From assembly GCA_902564265.1 (NCBI GenBank), contig CACFAI010000004.1, forward strand, positions 52,348 through 116,347: DNA of 64,000 nt, given 5' to 3'. Each line of letters begins with the position of its first letter. Within the stretch, counting starts at the first letter, position 1. The notes below the pieces were generated by a model. That model was given only the letters and a program-made list of their open reading frames with translations. It was not told the DNA's origin and made no database searches. This stretch comes from an uncultured Pelagibacteraceae bacterium. GTDB taxonomy: Bacteria; Pseudomonadota; Alphaproteobacteria; Pelagibacterales; Pelagibacteraceae. A program made the translations under genes and the position numbers. Shown here piece by piece: positions 60,371 through 64,000 of this stretch.

Positions 60371-61339
60371 ATGAAAATATCCAAATATATTTTATCAATT
60401 TTTGTTGCCCTACTTGTATTTACACATTCAAATGCTGCTGAAAAATGGGATATGGCTCTGGCTTATGGTGCTGGAAACTTCCATTCAGCAAATGCTACAG
60501 AATTTGCAAATAACGTAACAAAAAAGAGTAAAGGCAAACTTACTATAGTTACTCATCCAGGTGGTTCTCTATTTAAAGGTGGAGAAATTTTTAGAGCTGT
60601 TAGAACTGGTCAGGCTCCAATTGGAGAAAGATTTATGTCAGCTCTAGGTAAAGAAGATCCATTACTAGAAATTGACTCACTTCCATTTTTAGCAACTTCA
60701 TACAGTGATGCTATGAAACTTTACAAGGCTTCAAAAGCTGACATTGCAAAGAGTTTAGATGAAAAGGGACTTATATTTTTGTATGCAGTTCCATGGCCAG
60801 CTCAAGGTTTGTACTCTAAAAAAGAAATTAATAGTGTAGCAGATCTTAAGGGTTTAAAATTTAGAGCTTATAACAGTGCAACTGTAAGAATTGCAGAGTT
60901 AACTGGAATGGCTCCAACTAAAATTGAAGCTGCTGAGATATCTCAGGCATTTTCAACCGGAGCCGTTGAAAGTATGATTACTTCCCCAACAACTGGAAAG
61001 AATAAAAAAATTTGGGAAAATGGTGTTAAATATTTTTATGACATTTCAGCATGGTTTCCAAAAAACATGGTTATAGTTAATAAAGAGGCGTGGAATAAGT
61101 TAGATAAAGCGACTCAAGATTTAATCATGAAAGAAGCAGCAGTTGCAGAGAGAAAAGGTTGGCAGCTTTCTAAAATGGGAAATAAAAATGACAAAAAAGC
61201 TTTAGCTGATGCTGGTATGGTAGTAGGAAAAGTTAACGCTGAACTGAAATCTCATTTTGAAAAAGTCGGTCAAACAATGTCTAAAGAATGGGCTAGTAAA
61301 GCTGGTTCAAGAGGACAGACTGTTTTATCAAAATATTAA
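60371..61339 (+). CDS. dctP: TRAP transporter periplasmic substrate-binding protein (DctP family)
   Basis: A 322-residue binding protein with a signal peptide ending near SNAAE (about 22). DctP landmarks are GAGNFHSANA, FRAVRTGQAPIGE, and the segment GLKFRAYNSATVRIAELTGMAP containing the carboxylate-binding arginine. It captures an organic acid (dicarboxylate, ectoine, taurine and others occur in the family) for the membrane subunits. A terminator hairpin separates it from the next gene. Confidence 0.92.
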   Translation: MKISKYILSIFVALLVFTHSNAAEKWDMALAYGAGNFHSANATEFANNVTKKSKGKLTIVTHPGGSLFKGGEIFRAVRTGQAPIGERFMSALGKEDPLLEIDSLPFLATSYSDAMKLYKASKADIAKSLDEKGLIFLYAVPWPAQGLYSKKEINSVADLKGLKFRAYNSATVRIAELTGMAPTKIEAAEISQAFSTGAVESMITSPTTGKNKKIWENGVKYFYDISAWFPKNMVIVNKEAWNKLDKATQDLIMKEAAVAERKGWQLSKMGNKNDKKALADAGMVVGKVNAELKSHFEKVGQTMSKEWASKAGSRGQTVLSKY

Positions 61340-61353
61340 TAATTTTAATAAAA

Positions 61354-61379
61354 GGCCATCTATATAAGATGGCCTTTTT
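61354..61379 (+). terminator. Intrinsic terminator or attenuator after dctP
   Basis: GGCCATC (61354-61360) and GATGGCC (61368-61374) form a 7-bp stem with a 7-base loop and five Ts after it. It stands between dctP and dctQ and probably lowers expression of the membrane subunits relative to the binding protein. Confidence 0.85.
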
Positions 61380-61384
61380 AAATT

Positions 61385-61867
61385 ATGTTAATCAAAATAG
61401 AAAACTTCCTTCATCGACTTTATAAATTTTCAGGTTTTTTAGCAGCTATATTTCTCATACTTGTTGCTATCTTTATTTTAATTGGAATATCTTCACGAAT
61501 TTTTGATTTTTACATAAGAGGTTTGTCAGAGTATTCAGGATATTGTATGGCTGCCTCAACTTTTTTTGCACTTGCCTATACATTTTCCGAGGGAGGTCAC
61601 ATAAGAATTACTTTGTTTTTAGAAAAAATGGGCAGCCGATTAAAAAAAATTTTTGAGCTTTGGTGCTTGGCTATTTCCTCAATTTTTTCCGGATTTCTTT
61701 TTTTTTATTTCAGTAAGATGTTATTTGTTTCCTATAAATTTCAGGAGAGGAGCGAAGGGGCTGATGAAATTTTAATTTGGATTCCACAAACGAGTTTGGC
61801 CTTTGGATCCTTAATCTTTTTTATTTGTATTTTACACAATCTATTTAAAACACTTAAAAATGACTGA
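61385..61867 (+). CDS. dctQ: TRAP transporter small membrane subunit (DctQ family)
   Basis: A 160-residue protein with four membrane helices and the DctQ segment EYSGYCMAASTFFALAYTFSEGGHIRITLF. It pairs with the large subunit. The start is close behind the dctP terminator; it overlaps dctM by eight bases. Confidence 0.9.
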   Translation: MLIKIENFLHRLYKFSGFLAAIFLILVAIFILIGISSRIFDFYIRGLSEYSGYCMAASTFFALAYTFSEGGHIRITLFLEKMGSRLKKIFELWCLAISSIFSGFLFFYFSKMLFVSYKFQERSEGADEILIWIPQTSLAFGSLIFFICILHNLFKTLKND

Positions 61868-63170
61868 AATTATTTTAGCAATTTTTTTTATTACAGTCTT
61901 ATTATTGTTTTTAAGTAGTGGTGTATGGGTTGCTTTAAGTATGATAGGTGTCTCAGCCATTGCAATGGAATTGTTTACATCAAGGCCAGTTGGTGATGCA
62001 ATGGCAACAACAATTTGGGGAATGTCATCTTCTTGGACCTTAACTGCCCTTCCATTATTTGTTTGGATGGGTGAGATTTTATTCAGAACTAGGTTATCCG
62101 AAAATCTTTTCGAAGGACTTTCCCCATGGATGCAAAAGCTCCCTGGTGGACTTATTCATGTAAATGTTGTTGGCTGTGCAATTTTCGCAGCTATTTCAGG
62201 TTCCTCTGCAGCAACAGTTGCAACTGTAGGTAAAATGTCCATACCTGAACTTCGCAAAAGAAATTATCCAGAAAAAATATTACTTGGAAGTTTGGCTGGG
62301 TCTGGAACTTTAGGTTTATTAATACCGCCATCTATTATTTTGATAATTTACGGCGTTACAGTTCAAGAGTCTATTGCTAAGCTTTTTATTGCTGGAATTT
62401 TCCCTGGAATAATGATTGCTATTATTTTCATGACTTACGTTGTTATTTGGTCATTGATGAACAAAAATAAAATGCCCATTTTGACAGAAGAAATTCCCTT
62501 TATTGATAAAATAAAAAAATCAGGGAAACTAATTCCAGTAATATTATTAATTGTATTTGTAATTGGATCCATTTATTCAGGTGTAGCCACTGCAACAGAA
62601 GCTGCTTCTTTAGGGGTAGTTGGAGCATTAATATTATCTTTTTTTCAAAAAAGTTTAACTGTGGACTCATTTAAGAAGTCCTTATTAGGAGCAACTAAAA
62701 CCTCTTGTATGATCGGATTTATTCTGGCTGGATCAACTTTTCTTTCACTAGCAATGGGCTTTACTGGACTACCCAGAAATTTAGCAATTTGGATAGATAC
62801 AATGCAGCTCTCACCTTACATACTTATTATTGTATTAATGATTTTTTACATAATTCTTGGAATGTTTTTAGACGGAATATCTGCAGTAGTTTTAACAATG
62901 GCAATAATTGAGCCCATGATTAGACAAGCTGGTTTTGATATGATTTGGTTTGGTATTTTTTTAGTTGTTGTAGTGGAGATGGCACAAATAACTCCTCCAG
63001 TTGGATTTAATTTATTTGTCTTACAGGGAATGGCAGAAAAAGATATGGGATATATAGCAAGAAGTGCTTTTCCACTTTTTCTCTTAATGGTTTTGGCGAC
63101 AGTTATAATTATTATTTTTCCTGAAATAGCTTTATGGCTTCCTGAGAAAATGATTCAGAATATAAATTAG
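61860..63170 (+). CDS. dctM: TRAP transporter large membrane subunit (DctM family)
   Basis: A 436-residue sodium-coupled permease with about twelve helices. It shows AISGSSAATVATVGKMSIPELRKRNYPEK, GTLGLLIPPSIILIIYGV and EMAQITPPVGFNLFVLQGM, typical of DctM. With dctP and dctQ it forms a complete TRAP system. The stop overlaps the convergent TPR gene by four bases. Confidence 0.95.
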   Translation: MTEIILAIFFITVLLLFLSSGVWVALSMIGVSAIAMELFTSRPVGDAMATTIWGMSSSWTLTALPLFVWMGEILFRTRLSENLFEGLSPWMQKLPGGLIHVNVVGCAIFAAISGSSAATVATVGKMSIPELRKRNYPEKILLGSLAGSGTLGLLIPPSIILIIYGVTVQESIAKLFIAGIFPGIMIAIIFMTYVVIWSLMNKNKMPILTEEIPFIDKIKKSGKLIPVILLIVFVIGSIYSGVATATEAASLGVVGALILSFFQKSLTVDSFKKSLLGATKTSCMIGFILAGSTFLSLAMGFTGLPRNLAIWIDTMQLSPYILIIVLMIFYIILGMFLDGISAVVLTMAIIEPMIRQAGFDMIWFGIFLVVVVEMAQITPPVGFNLFVLQGMAEKDMGYIARSAFPLFLLMVLATVIIIIFPEIALWLPEKMIQNIN

Positions 63171-63670
63171 TATTTAGACTCTTTTTTTCCTTCAATCACT
63201 AATCTAAGTTCATCGTATTCCTTGCAATTGCAATCTTTAAGAACTGCAAGTCTCTCTTTAGCTTTATCAAGTCTATTAGTGACCACAAATAACTCTCCCA
63301 TGTATTCGTTTATACCCACATGTTTTGGGTCTAACGCAAGCCCCATAGAATAATATATTTCTGCATTATCGTAATCACCAACTTTTCTATGAGTGAAACC
63401 TAAATAATTAAGCGTGTCGGGGTCTGCAGGAAATTTTTTGTTATGTTTTATTAAATATCCAATAGCTTTTTTGTAATGCTTTTGGGCTTTATCAATTTTT
63501 TGTTTCTTTTCAAATTTTTTTGCTTTTTTGATCATTTTAACTGCGATATCGTATTGAGATACCGGCTTATCTTCTCCACCACTACCACCACTGCCACCAC
63601 TACCACCAGCCGAGAAAACTGGACTAGTGATTAGCACAAAGAATAAAACTGTTAAAAATTTTTTAATCAT
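63167..63670 (-). CDS. Exported TPR protein with Gly-Ser linker
   Basis: A 167-residue protein: signal peptide (about 1-20, cleavage near VFSAG), a glycine-serine repeat (GGSGGSGGSGG, 22-32), then two to three TPR units, including LNYLGFTHRKVGDYDNAEIYYSMGLALDPKH. TPR domains bind partner proteins; the partner is unknown. It overlaps the stop of the upstream PxpA-type gene by one base, so the two are co-transcribed. Confidence 0.75.
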   Translation of the reverse strand: MIKKFLTVLFFVLITSPVFSAGGSGGSGGSGGEDKPVSQYDIAVKMIKKAKKFEKKQKIDKAQKHYKKAIGYLIKHNKKFPADPDTLNYLGFTHRKVGDYDNAEIYYSMGLALDPKHVGINEYMGELFVVTNRLDKAKERLAVLKDCNCKEYDELRLVIEGKKESKY

Positions 63671-64000
63671 TATTTAAACTTTTTTAGTTCATCCAAAGGC
63701 AATAAACTTAAATTATTTTTTTTTAAATTCTCTTTAACTTTAATAGCAGTTTCTAAAGATGAAAGATTGTCACCATGTATACAAACTGAGTCAATTTCAC
63801 AAGGAATTTCTTTACCAGAGAGACAATTTAACGCTTGGTTTTTAACCATCTTTAAAACATGTTCTTGCGCTTTGACCGGATCTGTTATTAAAGCGGTGTT
63901 TTTCTTTCTTGAAACTAGGTTTCCATCATCCTCGTAATTTCTATCTGCAAAAATTTCACAAGCAACTTTCATTCCCAGCTTTTTTGCAGAAACCTCCATT
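63670..64000 (-). CDS. pxpA: PxpA (LamB/YcsF family) 5-oxoprolinase subunit A, C-terminal part only
   Basis: The visible 110 or so residues match the end of LamB/YcsF proteins: MKVACEIFADRNYEDDGNLVSRK, KAQEHVLKMVKN and VCIHGDN. In other bacteria PxpA works with PxpB and PxpC to open 5-oxoproline to glutamate. The frame is open at the window edge, so the 5' part lies beyond base 64000; the ATG at 63999 is probably internal. Confidence 0.88.
   Translation of the reverse strand, partial: MEVSAKKLGMKVACEIFADRNYEDDGNLVSRKKNTALITDPVKAQEHVLKMVKNQALNCLSGKEIPCEIDSVCIHGDNLSSLETAIKVKENLKKNNLSLLPLDELKKFK

Noticed and set aside
63570..63610. GGTAGTGG-type triplet repeat as a microsatellite or regulatory repeat
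   Set aside because: It is the codon repeat for the Gly-Ser linker of the TPR protein.

Overview
The window looks like a chromosomal segment of a SAR11-clade (Pelagibacterales) marine alphaproteobacterium. Four things support this. The DNA is very A/T-rich (I judge G+C at about 30% or less by eye). The proteins are short and lysine-, isoleucine- and asparagine-rich. Genes are packed with overlapping ends. The tmRNA gene is circularly permuted, as in alphaproteobacteria. I see no insertion sequence, prophage, integrase or CRISPR array.

Layout: (1) 1-3060 holds surface-polysaccharide genes (two glycosyltransferases and an O-antigen ligase/polymerase-like protein), then tRNA-Val(GAC) and a CAT-anticodon tRNA. 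(2) 3090-6370 holds a minus-strand group, mlaA-mlaC-GT2-small cysteine protein, and an AmpD-like amidase. (3) 6405-6756 is the RNase P RNA. (4) 6819-25542 is one long division and cell-wall (dcw) operon in the order mraZ-ftsZ-rsmH-ftsL-ftsI-murEF-mraY-murD-ftsW-murG-murC-murB-ddl-ftsQ-ftsA(short)-lpxC-bamD, with ligA following. (5) 27554-37388 is a mixed housekeeping block: an M24 peptidase, a UvrD helicase, an AsmA-like protein, FumC, a MazG-like pyrophosphatase, an FkbM methyltransferase, permuted ssrA, ThyX and an Mrp-type ATPase. (6) 37471-41944 is hflK-hflC-DUF2065-degP-miaA. (7) 41958-47012 is branched-chain amino-acid synthesis, ilvB-ilvH-ilvC-leuA. (8) 47013-52523 is the elongation and rod-shape set mreB-mreC-mreD-mrdA-rodA. 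(9) 52566-60255 is accessory metabolism and transport. (10) 60371-63170 is a TRAP transporter, followed by a TPR protein and the end of a PxpA-type gene.

The most notable system is the division cluster. FtsA is an intact 234-residue ORF that keeps the SHS2 (1C) domain and a C-terminal amphipathic helix but has no room for the ATP-binding 2A/2B actin core. ftsZ has left its usual ftsQ-ftsA-ftsZ place and sits directly behind mraZ. murE and murF are one fused gene. In front of mraZ a consensus-like promoter overlaps three CCCA boxes exactly 10 bp apart, the pattern expected of MraZ autoregulation. MraZ may therefore control ftsZ very directly, while FtsZ is tethered by a cut-down FtsA.

Other points of interest are a strong hairpin ending one base before the ilvB start codon, probable leaderless promoters, an FkbM gene whose ATG abuts the ssrA terminator U-tract, and the fact that every convergent gene pair overlaps or is one base apart.
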